Part shown: piece after piece, positions 1 through 8,852 of the stretch
Position numbering within the stretch: position 1 is the stretch's first letter
Layout: each line of letters begins with the position of its first letter
Origin: Paludisphaera mucosa
GTDB lineage: Bacteria > Planctomycetota > Planctomycetia > Isosphaerales > Isosphaeraceae
Direction of reading: 5' to 3'
NCBI RefSeq assembly: GCF_029589435.1
Contig: NZ_JARRAG010000001.1
Location: 486,808 to 550,807, forward strand
Length of the DNA stretch: 64,000 bases
Notes under the pieces: generated by a model
Seen by the model: the letters and a program-made list of their open reading frames with translations, nothing else
Told to the model about the DNA's origin: nothing
The model's database searches: none
Program-made: the position numbers and the translations under genes

Positions 1-2
1 CC

Positions 3-182
3 GGCCTCCGGCTGATCGCCCTCAGCATCCACGACGAGCCCGCCGTCGCCGCCCGGATGCTCGACGCGGGCGTGGCGGGGTTCGTGCTGAAGCGCACCGC
101 GGCCGTCGACCTGATCCCGGCGGTCGAGGCCGTCCTCGAGGGCCGCTCGTTCGTCTCGCCGACGGTCGCCGGCCGCGCGTGA
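3..182 (+). CDS. response regulator, C-terminal end of receiver domain (partial)
   Basis: The gene starts before the window; only the last 59 residues are visible, ending at a TGA at 180-182. They read as the second half of a CheY-like receiver domain of the NarL/FixJ type. A hydrophobic strand (LIALSIHDE) is followed by a helix (AARMLDAG), then GVAGFVLKRT, where the lysine fits the conserved receiver lysine after beta-5, and a final helix (LIPAVEAVLEG). The usual NarL continuation 'SFVSPTVA' is present, but the protein stops there. No helix-turn-helix follows, so it is either a receiver-only regulator or a regulator truncated at the HTH linker. Which of the two it is cannot be decided from this window. 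Confidence 0.75.
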   Translation, partial: GLRLIALSIHDEPAVAARMLDAGVAGFVLKRTAAVDLIPAVEAVLEGRSFVSPTVAGRA

Positions 183-290
183 AAAGAACGTCCTAGGTTT
201 GCAACGGCCGTCGGCCCGGATTCTCCGCGCCGCACGGCCCATCCCCCTCAGCGAGGCTTCCGCCTCGGACCTTCCCAAGGAGCGACAGCG

Positions 291-1274
291 ATGAGACCGG
301 TCCCCCTCTGGTTCGGCGTGGCGGCATTCGCGATGGGGCAGGGCGTCACGGCCCAGGAGCCCGCCAAGGCCGTGCAGGCCGCCCCGGCCGCCGTCCGGAC
401 CCCGGCCGTCGCGGCGCGGGCGGCCGCCCCGGCGACGGCCCAGGCGGCCGACGCCAAGGCCATCGCCGCCCTGGCCGAAGCGTACGCCAAGGCCTTCAAC
501 GCGGGCGACGCCGAGGCCGCGGCCGCGACCTATGCCGAGGACGCCCTGGTCGTCGACGAGGACGGCGACCGCACCGAGGGCCGGGCCGCGATCCGCGACC
601 GACTCGCCGCGGGCTTCGCCGACGCCCCCGGCACGACGATCGCCATCGCCACCGAGGCGCTGCGGTTCCTCGGCCCCGACGCGGCCCTCGAAGAAGGCCG
701 GACGACGCTCACGCCCGCCGGGGCCGGCGAGTCGCCCGAGACCACGAACTTCACTGTCGTCTACGTCAGGCGCGACGGCCGATGGCTGCAGTCCGCCGTG
801 CGCGACGAGGCCACGCACGACCTCACGCCCCACGACCGCCTGAAGGAGCTGGAGTGGCTGACCGGCGACTGGGTCAACGAGAGCCAGGACGCGGTCGTCG
901 CCACCTCCTGCAAATGGGCCGACGACGGCAACTTCCTGGTCCGCGAATTCACCATGAAGATGCAGGGCCGGCCGGTCCTCTCGGGCACCCAGCGCATCGG
1001 CTGGGACCCGATCCGGCGCCAGTTCAAGACCTGGGTCTTCGACTCCGCGGGCGGCTTCGGCGAGGGCTACTGGACCCGTGACGGCGACCGGTGGGTGATC
1101 AAGGCCGAGGGCGTGCGGCAAGACGGCCGGCACGCGTCGGTCACCAACATCATCACGCGGCTCGGCAAGGATCGCGCGAGCTGGCAGTCGGTCGACCGGA
1201 CCCTCGGCGACGCCGCGGTCCCGGGCGTCGACGAGTTCACCATCGTGCGCAAGCCCCCCGAGGCCGGCAAGTGA
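291..1274 (+). CDS. secreted SnoaL-like (DUF4440/SgcJ-type) protein
   Basis: 327 aa. The start is ATG 291, preceded by AGGAG (278-282). An N-terminal signal peptide is likely: a short charged start, a hydrophobic stretch (PLWFGVAAFAMG) and a VTAQE cleavage area, followed by an Ala/Pro-rich linker. Residues about 55-155 (AIAALAEAYAKAFNAGD, YAEDALVVDEDGDRTEG) match the SnoaL/DUF4440 fold of the SgcJ/EcaC family, a cone-shaped alpha+beta barrel. The second half (about 180-320: LEWLTGDWVNES, GTQRIGWDP, SAGGFGEGYW) looks like a lipocalin-like or DUF1579-like beta-barrel domain. This two-domain secreted arrangement is common in planctomycetes, and its substrate is unknown. The next gene starts 49 bp downstream on the same strand, so co-transcription is possible. 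Confidence 0.8.
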   Translation: MRPVPLWFGVAAFAMGQGVTAQEPAKAVQAAPAAVRTPAVAARAAAPATAQAADAKAIAALAEAYAKAFNAGDAEAAAATYAEDALVVDEDGDRTEGRAAIRDRLAAGFADAPGTTIAIATEALRFLGPDAALEEGRTTLTPAGAGESPETTNFTVVYVRRDGRWLQSAVRDEATHDLTPHDRLKELEWLTGDWVNESQDAVVATSCKWADDGNFLVREFTMKMQGRPVLSGTQRIGWDPIRRQFKTWVFDSAGGFGEGYWTRDGDRWVIKAEGVRQDGRHASVTNIITRLGKDRASWQSVDRTLGDAAVPGVDEFTIVRKPPEAGK

Positions 1275-1323
1275 CCCCGGCCCCTTTCACCCCGACGAAA
1301 TCACCCCGACAAGGACCGACATC

Positions 1324-3189
1324 ATGAATCGCACCCTCTGGAAAACGGCCCTCGGAGTCGGCCTGACGCTCGCGGCGATCTCGGGCGAAGTCCTCGCAGG
1401 TCGAGGCGGCGGTCGCGGCGGCGGCCAGCGCGGCGGCGGCGGCGGGTATGGCGGAGGCGGCGGCGGATACGGCGGCGGCCAGCGCGGTGGAGGAGGCGGC
1501 GGCTCCATGGGCCACTCGCCGTCGTTCAGCTCGCCCCCTTCGGGCGGGTCGCGATCCCAATCCGGCTATCAGGGCGGGGCCTCGAATCGCAACCAGTCCA
1601 GCAACCCGAACGCCGGCGCCGCCGCGGGCGCGGGCTACGCGAATCGCAACCAGTCCGGCAATGCGGGAGCCGCCGCGGCGGGCGCGGGCTACTCCAACCG
1701 CAACCAGCCGAGCAATGCGGGGGCGGCCGCCGCGGGCGCGGGATACTCCAACCGCAACCAGTCCACCCTGCCCAACAACGGCGCCGCGGCCGCGGGCGCC
1801 GGCTATTCGAACCGGAATCAGCCGAGCACCGCAGGAGCGGCCGCCGCTGGCGCGGGCTACGCGAATCGCAACCAGTCGACGCTCCCGAACGGCGGTGCCG
1901 CGGCGGCGGGCGCGGGCTACGCCAACCGCAACCAGTCGACCCTGCCCAACAACGGGGCCGCCGTCGCGGGCGCGGGCTACGCCAACCGCAACCAGTCGAC
2001 CCTGCCCAACAACGGGGCCGCCCTTGCGGGCGCGGGGTACGCCAATCGCAACCAGTCGGTCCTCCCCAACAATGGGGCGGGAGCCATGGGTGCCGTGGCG
2101 GGTGCGGGTTACGCCAACAACCATAACGGCTACTCGAACATGGGCGCCGGCTACTGGAACGGCAACTACTCGGGCGCGGGCTACGGCATGGCCGCGACGG
2201 GCGTCGGCGCCTGGGGCGCGGGGTCGCCGATGTATGGCTGGGGCTATTCGAGCTATGCCAACCCCTACGCCGGCGGATATGCCGGCGGGTCCGGCGTGGC
2301 GGTGAACAACGCCGCGGCCCCCGTCCAGGGCGAGGCGCCCGCCCAGGCGGTCAACTACACGCAGCCGATCAGCACCACGTCCCCGCCTCCCGATCCGAGC
2401 GTCGCCGACCAGGCGGCCGCGGCCGTCGACCAGGCCCGCGAGGCGTTCAAGGCGGGCGCCTTCGACCAGGCCCAGCAATCCGTCCAGCAGGCGCTCGGGC
2501 AGACGCCCGACGACGCGAACCTGCACCAGTTCCTGGCCCTCATCCTCTTCGCGCAGGGGCAGTACGATCAGGCCGCCGCGCCGCTCTACGCGGTCCTGTC
2601 GATGGGCCCCGGCTGGGACTGGACGACCCTGAGCGGGATGTACCCCGACGTCGAGACCTACACGGGCCAGCTCCGCAAGCTGGAAACCTTCGTCAAGGCG
2701 AACGCCGACTCCCCCACCGGCCACTTCGTGCTGGCTTACCATTACCTCTGCGAGGGCCACGACGCGAACGCCGTCGCCGAGCTGAAGAAGGTCGTCGCCC
2801 TCCAGCCGGGCGACACGCTATCGGCCCAGCTCGTCGCCCGCTCCGAGCCCCCCGCGTCGGCCGCCCCGGCGCCCGCCCCCGCCCCCGCCCCGTCGGTCGC
2901 CGACGGCAAGCTGGCCGGCAGTTGGACCGCGGTTCCGGCCAAGGACGCGAGCGTCGCCCTGGCGATCCAGGACGACGGCCGCTTCACCTGGGCGACCTCG
3001 GCCGCGGGCAAGCCCCCGACGACGATCGCCGGGACGTCCAACCTCGCGGACGGCGTCTTGACCCTCGCCGACCAGGCGGGGCAGAACGGCGCCCTGGCCG
3101 GCAAGCTCACCTGGCAGGACGCCGATCACTTCAACTTCCGGATCGCCGGCGCCCCCCCGACCGACCCGGGCCTCAATTTCTCGCGGTGA
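1324..3189 (+). CDS. secreted Gly/Ala/Asn repeat protein with TPR region
   Basis: 621 aa, starting at ATG 1324. A signal peptide (TALGVGLTLAAISGEVLA) is followed by a Gly-rich stretch (residues about 27-65). Residues about 92-264 consist of eight to nine degenerate tandem copies of a 17-20-residue unit around 'GAGYANRNQS', several extended by 'TLPNN'. Residues about 360-510 contain TPR-like helices (AREAFKAGAFDQAQQSVQQAL; LILFAQGQYDQAAAPLYAVL). A Pro/Ala linker leads to a small C-terminal beta domain (about 530-621; LAGSWTAV, DDGRFTWAT) resembling a lipocalin-type module. TPR-plus-beta-domain secreted proteins with low-complexity fronts are common in planctomycetes and the role is unknown. 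The repeats make the length prone to change by slippage or recombination. Confidence 0.8.
   Translation: MNRTLWKTALGVGLTLAAISGEVLAGRGGGRGGGQRGGGGGYGGGGGGYGGGQRGGGGGGSMGHSPSFSSPPSGGSRSQSGYQGGASNRNQSSNPNAGAAAGAGYANRNQSGNAGAAAAGAGYSNRNQPSNAGAAAAGAGYSNRNQSTLPNNGAAAAGAGYSNRNQPSTAGAAAAGAGYANRNQSTLPNGGAAAAGAGYANRNQSTLPNNGAAVAGAGYANRNQSTLPNNGAALAGAGYANRNQSVLPNNGAGAMGAVAGAGYANNHNGYSNMGAGYWNGNYSGAGYGMAATGVGAWGAGSPMYGWGYSSYANPYAGGYAGGSGVAVNNAAAPVQGEAPAQAVNYTQPISTTSPPPDPSVADQAAAAVDQAREAFKAGAFDQAQQSVQQALGQTPDDANLHQFLALILFAQGQYDQAAAPLYAVLSMGPGWDWTTLSGMYPDVETYTGQLRKLETFVKANADSPTGHFVLAYHYLCEGHDANAVAELKKVVALQPGDTLSAQLVARSEPPASAAPAPAPAPAPSVADGKLAGSWTAVPAKDASVALAIQDDGRFTWATSAAGKPPTTIAGTSNLADGVLTLADQAGQNGALAGKLTWQDADHFNFRIAGAPPTDPGLNFSR
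1597..2115 (+). repeat. in-frame tandem repeat encoding GAGYANRNQS units
   Basis: Direct repeats of about 51-60 bp lie inside the preceding gene. The best-conserved copies, from about 1912 to 2035, are nearly identical at the nucleotide level, which indicates recent expansion. Units vary in whether they carry the TLPNN extension. Confidence 0.85.
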
Positions 3190-3307
3190 CGCGAGGCGGT
3201 GCGAGCCCGGTCCCCATCCGGTCCGGGCTCGCCGCAGCCGTAAAAGACGTCGCGACCGAGGCCGGAAGGCGTTTCGCAACCCTCCGGCCGTCATCAGGGA
3301 AGCCCGA

Positions 3308-5383
3308 ATGAGAGATGCGTCCCCGCCCTCGACCCTGACCTCCTGCCTGCTCGCGGCCTTGCTCTGGGCCTGTCCCGCGATCGTCGCGGCCCAGGGCGCG
3401 GCCTCGAAGGAGGGGACGCCGTCGCCCGCGGTCGAGTCGGCCGATCCCCGGTTCCGGACGCCCCGGGCGACCGTGCGGACCTTCCTGATCGCGATGAACC
3501 AGGCCGACGACGACCCGCAGCGGATCGAGGACGCCGCCGCCTGCCTCGACCTCTCGGAGATGCCCCCCGACCGCCGCGACGGCGGCCGGCTCGCCTTCGC
3601 GCTCGAGTTCATCCTGCGCTCGACCAACGTGCCGACGATCGTGATCCCCGAAATCGTCGACGGCCGCGTCTGCTCCGTCGGCGAGAGCAAGGACCTGAAG
3701 CTCACGCTGCATCGCATGCCGGACGGCCGATGGCTCTTCGACGGCGAGACCCTGCAGAACCTGCCGAAGATGCGGCTCTTCCTCTGGCAGCGGGACCTCG
3801 CGGCGGGGCAGGGGAAGGAGGCCGTCGACGTGCCGGCCGACTTCCGGTCGCCCTACGCCATGTTCCACACGTTCATCGACGCGCTGAAGAAGGGCGACCC
3901 CGACGCGGCCGCCGGATGCCTGGACCTGACCGACGTCCCCGACCCGGCGCGGCCGATCGTCGGCCGCGAGCTGGCGTACAAGCTCAAGGCGGTCCTCGAT
4001 CGGTCGATCTTCGTCATCTTCCAGGACCTCCCCGACACGTCGGCCGGCAGCCCTCTCGCGGCGGTCGTCCACAGGGAGGGCCGGATCACGATGGAGCGCA
4101 AGGTCGAGGGCGTGCGCAAGGGGCACTGGCTCTTCAACCGGGCCACCGCCCAGTCGCTGGATCGGCTCTACGAGGCCTTCGAGTCGAAGCCCCTGGTCCC
4201 CGAGCTGACGGCCGCCGGCCGGCCCCCCGAGCCGCCCGGATTCGGGCTCGCGCCCGGCCTTTGGGTGCGAAGCCGGACGCCCGCCTGGCTCCGAACTCGG
4301 CTCGACCTGTGGGGATGGTTCTCGCCGGCCCTCTACCAGGTCGTCGGGGCGGCCCTCCTCGTCGGGCTCGTCGTCCCGGCGTACTCGGTCGTCGTCGCCG
4401 CGCTCGACCGCCTGGCGCGGGCCTTGATGCGCCGACGGGGCGCCGAGGCGGACGACCGGGAGATCGCCGGGTGGGCCCGCGCGGCCGGCTGCGCGGCCGT
4501 GACCTGGCTCCTCATCCAGGGCGTGGCCGCGCTCGACCTGCGGATGGCCACCGCGGGCGCCCTGCTGGCGATCCTCATCCCCGCCTTCTGGGTCCTCGCG
4601 GCCTTCTCCGCCTACCAGCTCATCGACCCCGCCCTGCGCCTCGTCGCCAGTCCGAACGCGAACCTCGACGGTGCCTCGCCGCTGGCCGCGATGGGCCTCC
4701 CGGTGGTGGCGCTGGTGCTCAAGATTTTGGTGGGCGCGCTCGGCCTGGCCGCGGTGCTCAAGCTGTTCGACTTCGACGTGGCGACCGTGCTCGCGGGGCT
4801 GGGGATCGGCGGCCTCGCCGTGGCCCTGGCCGCGCAGGACACCCTCAAGAACTTCTTCGGCTCGCTGATGCTCATCGCCGACCGCACCTTCCACGTCGGC
4901 GACCTCGTCCAGATCGCCGGCAACGAGGGGGTCGTCGAATCGGTCGGCCTGCGCACGACGCGGATCCGCGGGCTCGACGGCTCGCTGCTGACGATCCCCA
5001 ACTCCGACCTGACGACCGCCCACATCGCCAACTTCGGCGCCCACAGCTACCGCAAGTTCCGGACCCGGATCACCGTCACCCACGGCACGCCGCCGGAACG
5101 CCTGGTCCAGTTCCGCGACGGGATTCTCGACCTGATGCGGAATCATCGAGAGGTGCGGCCTGAGAAGATCGAAGTCGTCGTGAACGCCCTGGCGACGTCC
5201 GGGATCGAGATCCTGGTCCAGGCGCAGCTCGACGCCCGCGACGGCCACGCCGAGCTGAAGACCCGCGACGAGCTGATCCTCGACATCCTGCGGCTGGCCG
5301 AGCGGCTCGGCGTCGCGTTCGACAGCCCGTCGATCGTCGTCGAACGCGAAGGCCGACCGCGACCGAACGCCGGAACGAACTGA
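3308..5383 (+). CDS. mechanosensitive ion channel, MscS family
   Basis: 691 aa with an N-terminal signal peptide (LAALLWACPAIVAAQ). The first about 310 residues are a large periplasmic region made of two similar halves (compare TVRTFLIAMNQADDDPQ with AMFHTFIDALKKGDPD). Several membrane helices follow from about residue 340. The MscS signature region lies at about residues 490-576: a Gly/Ala-rich pore helix (LAGLGIGGLAVALAAQDTLK) followed by the beta domain (FHVGDLVQIAGNEGVVESVG, TIPNSDL). It should act as a pressure-release channel in the cytoplasmic membrane. The duplicated periplasmic domain is unlike E. coli MscS and more like the large MscK/YnaI-type or planctomycete-specific forms. The next gene follows after 45 bp. 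Confidence 0.9.
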   Translation: MRDASPPSTLTSCLLAALLWACPAIVAAQGAASKEGTPSPAVESADPRFRTPRATVRTFLIAMNQADDDPQRIEDAAACLDLSEMPPDRRDGGRLAFALEFILRSTNVPTIVIPEIVDGRVCSVGESKDLKLTLHRMPDGRWLFDGETLQNLPKMRLFLWQRDLAAGQGKEAVDVPADFRSPYAMFHTFIDALKKGDPDAAAGCLDLTDVPDPARPIVGRELAYKLKAVLDRSIFVIFQDLPDTSAGSPLAAVVHREGRITMERKVEGVRKGHWLFNRATAQSLDRLYEAFESKPLVPELTAAGRPPEPPGFGLAPGLWVRSRTPAWLRTRLDLWGWFSPALYQVVGAALLVGLVVPAYSVVVAALDRLARALMRRRGAEADDREIAGWARAAGCAAVTWLLIQGVAALDLRMATAGALLAILIPAFWVLAAFSAYQLIDPALRLVASPNANLDGASPLAAMGLPVVALVLKILVGALGLAAVLKLFDFDVATVLAGLGIGGLAVALAAQDTLKNFFGSLMLIADRTFHVGDLVQIAGNEGVVESVGLRTTRIRGLDGSLLTIPNSDLTTAHIANFGAHSYRKFRTRITVTHGTPPERLVQFRDGILDLMRNHREVRPEKIEVVVNALATSGIEILVQAQLDARDGHAELKTRDELILDILRLAERLGVAFDSPSIVVEREGRPRPNAGTN

Positions 5384-5428
5384 GAGCGACGGACATCCCA
5401 TCCCGACGGACTTACGCGCAAGCCCATC

Positions 5429-5734
5429 ATGAGCACCCTTTCGAACAAGATCGCGCGCGGGATCACCCGCTTCGTCGACAGCCCCGTCACCAAGCTGGTG
5501 AAGGGGGTCGCGCTCCTCGTGATCGGCCTGTCCGAGGCCTCGAGGTCCTTCGCGGACGACCTCGTGCAGAAGCAGCTCCGCGTCGGCCACGGCCTGGTGA
5601 TCATCGGGGTGTTCGGCATCCTCGAAGCGCTCCCTCACTTCATCGACAGCCTTGAAGCGAGCCGGGACTACCTGCAACGCCGCGGCGGCGGGGCCGGGCC
5701 GGCGGACGACGGGCGCGAAGATCGACGGAGTTGA
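5429..5734 (+). CDS. small membrane protein of unknown function
   Basis: 101 aa, starting 45 bp after the MscS gene on the same strand. Two hydrophobic segments are visible (LVKGVALLVIGLSEA at about 26-40 and GLVIIGVFGILEALPHF at about 55-72), with a charged C-terminal tail. Placement suggests an accessory of the channel or simply co-transcription. No family is recognised. Confidence 0.65.
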   Translation: MSTLSNKIARGITRFVDSPVTKLVKGVALLVIGLSEASRSFADDLVQKQLRVGHGLVIIGVFGILEALPHFIDSLEASRDYLQRRGGGAGPADDGREDRRS

Positions 5735-5817
5735 GGTCGGGAACCCTTCATCCCCTCCGCGGGGAGGCTCCCGCGGTCGAGTGACGGATCGACGTACCAA
5801 CGGGAAGAGGTCGAATT

Positions 5818-8205
5818 ATGAATCGAAGAAGTGCATACGCGATGGTCATGTCCGCGGCCTGCGCCCTGCCGCTCGCCTGGGCGGGAGGCGCGGCGCCGAA
5901 TCCGCCGGCCGCCGAGGCCCCGGCCGAGAGGGCCGGCGACCCGCCCCGCGACGTCCTGCCGATCCCCGAGCCCAGGCTCGCGCCGATCACGACGCTCGAC
6001 GCCCGAAACGCGAAGGCCCCGCCGCGGTTCCAGGTCAAGGCCCCGGCCGGGGCGCCGAACGTGCTGGTCGTGCTGATCGACGACATGGGCTTCGGCCAGT
6101 CGAGCGCGTTCGGCGGGCCGATCCACATGCCGACGCTGGAACGCATGGCGAAGGGCGGCCTGCGGTACAACAAGTTCCACACCACGGCGCTCTGCTCGCC
6201 CACCCGGGCGGCCCTGCTCACCGGCCGCAACCATCACGTCTGCAACATGGGCTCGATCACCGAGACCGCCACCTCGTTCCCCGGCCAGACCGGCCAGCGC
6301 CCCGACAGCGTGGCCCCGCTGGCCGAGATGCTGCGGCTCAACGGCTACAGCACGGCCGCCTTCGGCAAGTCGCACGAGACCGCGGCCTGGGAAGTCAGCC
6401 CGTCGGGCCCGACCGACCGCTGGCCGACGCGCTCCGGCTTCGACAAGTTCTACGGCTTCATCGGCGGCGAGACCAACCAGTGGGCGCCGGCGCTCTATGA
6501 AGACATGAGCCGCGTCGAACTGCCCATGGATCCGAAGTACCACCTCATGACCGACCTGGCCGACCAGGCGATCAAATGGACGAGCGCCCAGAAGGCGCTG
6601 ACGCCGGACAAGCCGTTCTTCGCCTACTTCGCGCCGGGGGCCACCCACGCGCCGCACCACGCGCCGAAGGAATGGATCGACAGGTACAAGGGCAGGTTCG
6701 ACCAGGGCTGGGACAGGCTCCGCGAGGAGACGCTGGCCCGCCAGATCAAGCTCGGCGTCGTCCCTGCGGGGACCCGGCTCGCGCCCAAGCCCGAGGCCAT
6801 CAAGGACTGGGACGATCTGAGCGACGACGAGAAGCGGCTGTTCGCCCGCCAGATGGAGGTCTTCGCCGGCTACGGCGAATACGCCGACCACGAGGTCGGC
6901 CGCCTCATCCAGTCGATCGAGGACCTCGGCCACCTCGAAAATACGCTCGTCTTCTACATGGTCGGCGACAACGGGGCGAGCGGCGAAGGCACCATGAACG
7001 GGCTGCTCAACGAGGCGACCTACTTCAACGGGATCCCCGAATCGGTCCCGGAGATCCTCAAGCACATCGACGACCTGGGCGGCCCGAATTCGTACGGCCA
7101 CTACGCCGCCGGCTGGGCCGTGGCCGGCGACGCGCCGTTCGCGTGGACGAAGCAGGTCGCCGGCAGTTACGGCGGCACCCGCAACGGCATGGTCGTCCAC
7201 TGGCCGAGGCGGATCAAGGCCGCGGGCGAGCTGCGCTCCCAGTGGCACCACGTCATCGACGTCGCCCCCACGATCCTCGAGGCCGCCGGCCTGCCCGAGC
7301 CCAAGTCGGTGAACGGCACGCCGCAGACGCCCATCGAGGGCGTGAGCATGCTCTACACGTTCGACGACGCCGGGGCCAAGGACCGCCGCAAGACGCAGTA
7401 CTTCGAGATCTTCGGCAACCGCGGCGTCTACCACGACGGCTGGCTGGCCCACACCGTCCATCGCGCGGCCTGGGAAGGCAAGCCGCGACGTCCCCTCCTC
7501 GAAGACAAGTGGGAACTCTACCACGTCGACGAGGACTTCAGCTCGGCGAACGACCTGGCCGCGGCCCAGCCCGCCAAGCTCAAGGAATTGCAGGCGCTCT
7601 TCCTGGAAGAAGCCGCCAAGAACCAGGTCCTGCCCCTCGACGACCGGACCCTCGAACGGATGAACGGGGCCCTCGTCGGCCGCCCCGACCTGATGGCCGG
7701 CCGCACCTCGCTGACGGTCTACGAGGGCATGATCGGGATGACGGAGAACGTCTTCCTCAACCTCAAGAATCGGTCGCACGCGATCACCGCCGAGCTGCAG
7801 GTCCCCAAGGGCGGCGGCGACGGCGTGATCCTCGCCCAGGCGGGCCGGTTCGGCGGCTGGAGCCTGTACGTCAAGGACGGCAAGCCGACCTACGTCTACA
7901 ACTACCTCGGCCAGACCGCCTACAAGGTCGTCTCGCCGAAAGCCCTGCCCGAGGGCAGGGCGACGGTCCGCTTCGAGTTCGCTTACGACGGCGGCGGCGT
8001 CGCCAAGGGGGGCGCCGGCTCGATCTTCATCGATGGCGAAAAGGTCTCGGAGGGCCGGATCGAGAAGACGCAGGCATACGTCTTCTCGGCCGACGAAGGC
8101 GTGGACGTGGGCCTCGACGGCGAGACGCCGGTCACCGAAGAGTACAAGGAACGCGACAACGCCTTCACGGGCAGGATCCACAAGGTCGTCGTCGAGGTGA
8201 AATGA
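5818..8205 (+). CDS. secreted arylsulfatase
   Basis: 795 aa; ATG 5818 is preceded by a GGGAAGAGG ribosome site. The signal peptide (SAACALPLAWAGGAA) predicts export. The sulfatase domain (PF00884 type) starts near residue 80 with 'VLVVLIDDMGFG', whose aspartates bind calcium. The formylglycine motif C-T/S/A-x-R is present as CSPTRAALLTGR with catalytic Cys126. Further family blocks are GKSHE, HAPHHAPKEW and a DNG motif (VGDNGASGEG). The C-terminal about 180 residues are a beta-rich domain seen in long arylsulfatases of the PAS type. It probably removes sulfate from exogenous sulfated polysaccharides, a planctomycete hallmark. An anaerobic or FGE-type maturase is needed in trans and is not in this window. 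Confidence 0.92.
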   Translation: MNRRSAYAMVMSAACALPLAWAGGAAPNPPAAEAPAERAGDPPRDVLPIPEPRLAPITTLDARNAKAPPRFQVKAPAGAPNVLVVLIDDMGFGQSSAFGGPIHMPTLERMAKGGLRYNKFHTTALCSPTRAALLTGRNHHVCNMGSITETATSFPGQTGQRPDSVAPLAEMLRLNGYSTAAFGKSHETAAWEVSPSGPTDRWPTRSGFDKFYGFIGGETNQWAPALYEDMSRVELPMDPKYHLMTDLADQAIKWTSAQKALTPDKPFFAYFAPGATHAPHHAPKEWIDRYKGRFDQGWDRLREETLARQIKLGVVPAGTRLAPKPEAIKDWDDLSDDEKRLFARQMEVFAGYGEYADHEVGRLIQSIEDLGHLENTLVFYMVGDNGASGEGTMNGLLNEATYFNGIPESVPEILKHIDDLGGPNSYGHYAAGWAVAGDAPFAWTKQVAGSYGGTRNGMVVHWPRRIKAAGELRSQWHHVIDVAPTILEAAGLPEPKSVNGTPQTPIEGVSMLYTFDDAGAKDRRKTQYFEIFGNRGVYHDGWLAHTVHRAAWEGKPRRPLLEDKWELYHVDEDFSSANDLAAAQPAKLKELQALFLEEAAKNQVLPLDDRTLERMNGALVGRPDLMAGRTSLTVYEGMIGMTENVFLNLKNRSHAITAELQVPKGGGDGVILAQAGRFGGWSLYVKDGKPTYVYNYLGQTAYKVVSPKALPEGRATVRFEFAYDGGGVAKGGAGSIFIDGEKVSEGRIEKTQAYVFSADEGVDVGLDGETPVTEEYKERDNAFTGRIHKVVVEVK

Positions 8206-8308
8206 CCGCCCTCCCCGCGGCCGGGCGTCTCGCGACGTCCGGCCGACGGGGTCGTCTGGTCGACCGGACGTCGGGCTCGAACTCGCAGGCGGAGGCCGTT
8301 CTATCGCC

Positions 8309-8689
8309 ATGTTGAAAGCCCTCTTCGCCTTGAGCGCGGCGCTCGAGGTCGCGACCGGGATCGCGCTGCTGGCGAGGCCCTCGGAGGCGACCGTGCTCGC
8401 GCTCGGATCCCCGCTCCATACGCCGGCCGCCCTGACGATCGGCCGTGTCCTGGGGGCCGCGCTGCTCGCCCTCGGGGCCGCATGCGGCCTGGCGCATCGC
8501 GAAGCGTCGAGCCCGGCGGCCCGGGGACTCGTCGCGGCCATGACCCTCTACAACGTCGGAGTCGCCGCCGTCCTCGCGCAGGCCGGTCTCGTCGCCGGCC
8601 TGTTCGGCGTTGCCCTCTTGCCAGCGGTTGTGCTTCATGCCGCGCTGGCGGCCTGGTGCGTCTTCTGCCTTCGGGTCAAGGCTCCTTGA
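8309..8689 (+). CDS. small integral membrane protein of unknown function
   Basis: 126 aa with about four hydrophobic helices covering nearly the whole length (ALFALSAALEVATGIALLA; TIGRVLGAALLALGAACGLA; VAAMTLYNVGVAAVLAQAGL; VVLHAALAAWCVFCL). The pattern is typical of a four-helix membrane protein of the DoxX-like or DUF4345-like sort, but no diagnostic motif is visible. It follows the sulfatase gene by about 100 bp. Confidence 0.65.
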   Translation: MLKALFALSAALEVATGIALLARPSEATVLALGSPLHTPAALTIGRVLGAALLALGAACGLAHREASSPAARGLVAAMTLYNVGVAAVLAQAGLVAGLFGVALLPAVVLHAALAAWCVFCLRVKAP

Positions 8690-8852
8690 GGGATCGCGAT
8701 CGGGGATGGGGAAGCCGTCGGAGTTTGCTTCGAAGGCAGGGTTTGCGGGATTTTCGGAATGCGCCGGACCCGTGATTTATGCGGGGCCGCTCCTGCATCC
8801 GATAAATCCGTTGCAGAATCCCAATTCCAAATCTCGGTTCACGAGGACTCTT

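Noticed and set aside
1237-2760. 507-codon minus-strand open frame opposite the repeat protein gene
   Set aside because: A GC-rich shadow with Arg/Val/Gly bias; the plus strand has the signal peptide, repeats and TPR helices.
3173-5800. 875-codon minus-strand frame over the MscS gene
   Set aside because: Shadow of the real MscS gene, with Arg/Gly/Asp-rich noise.
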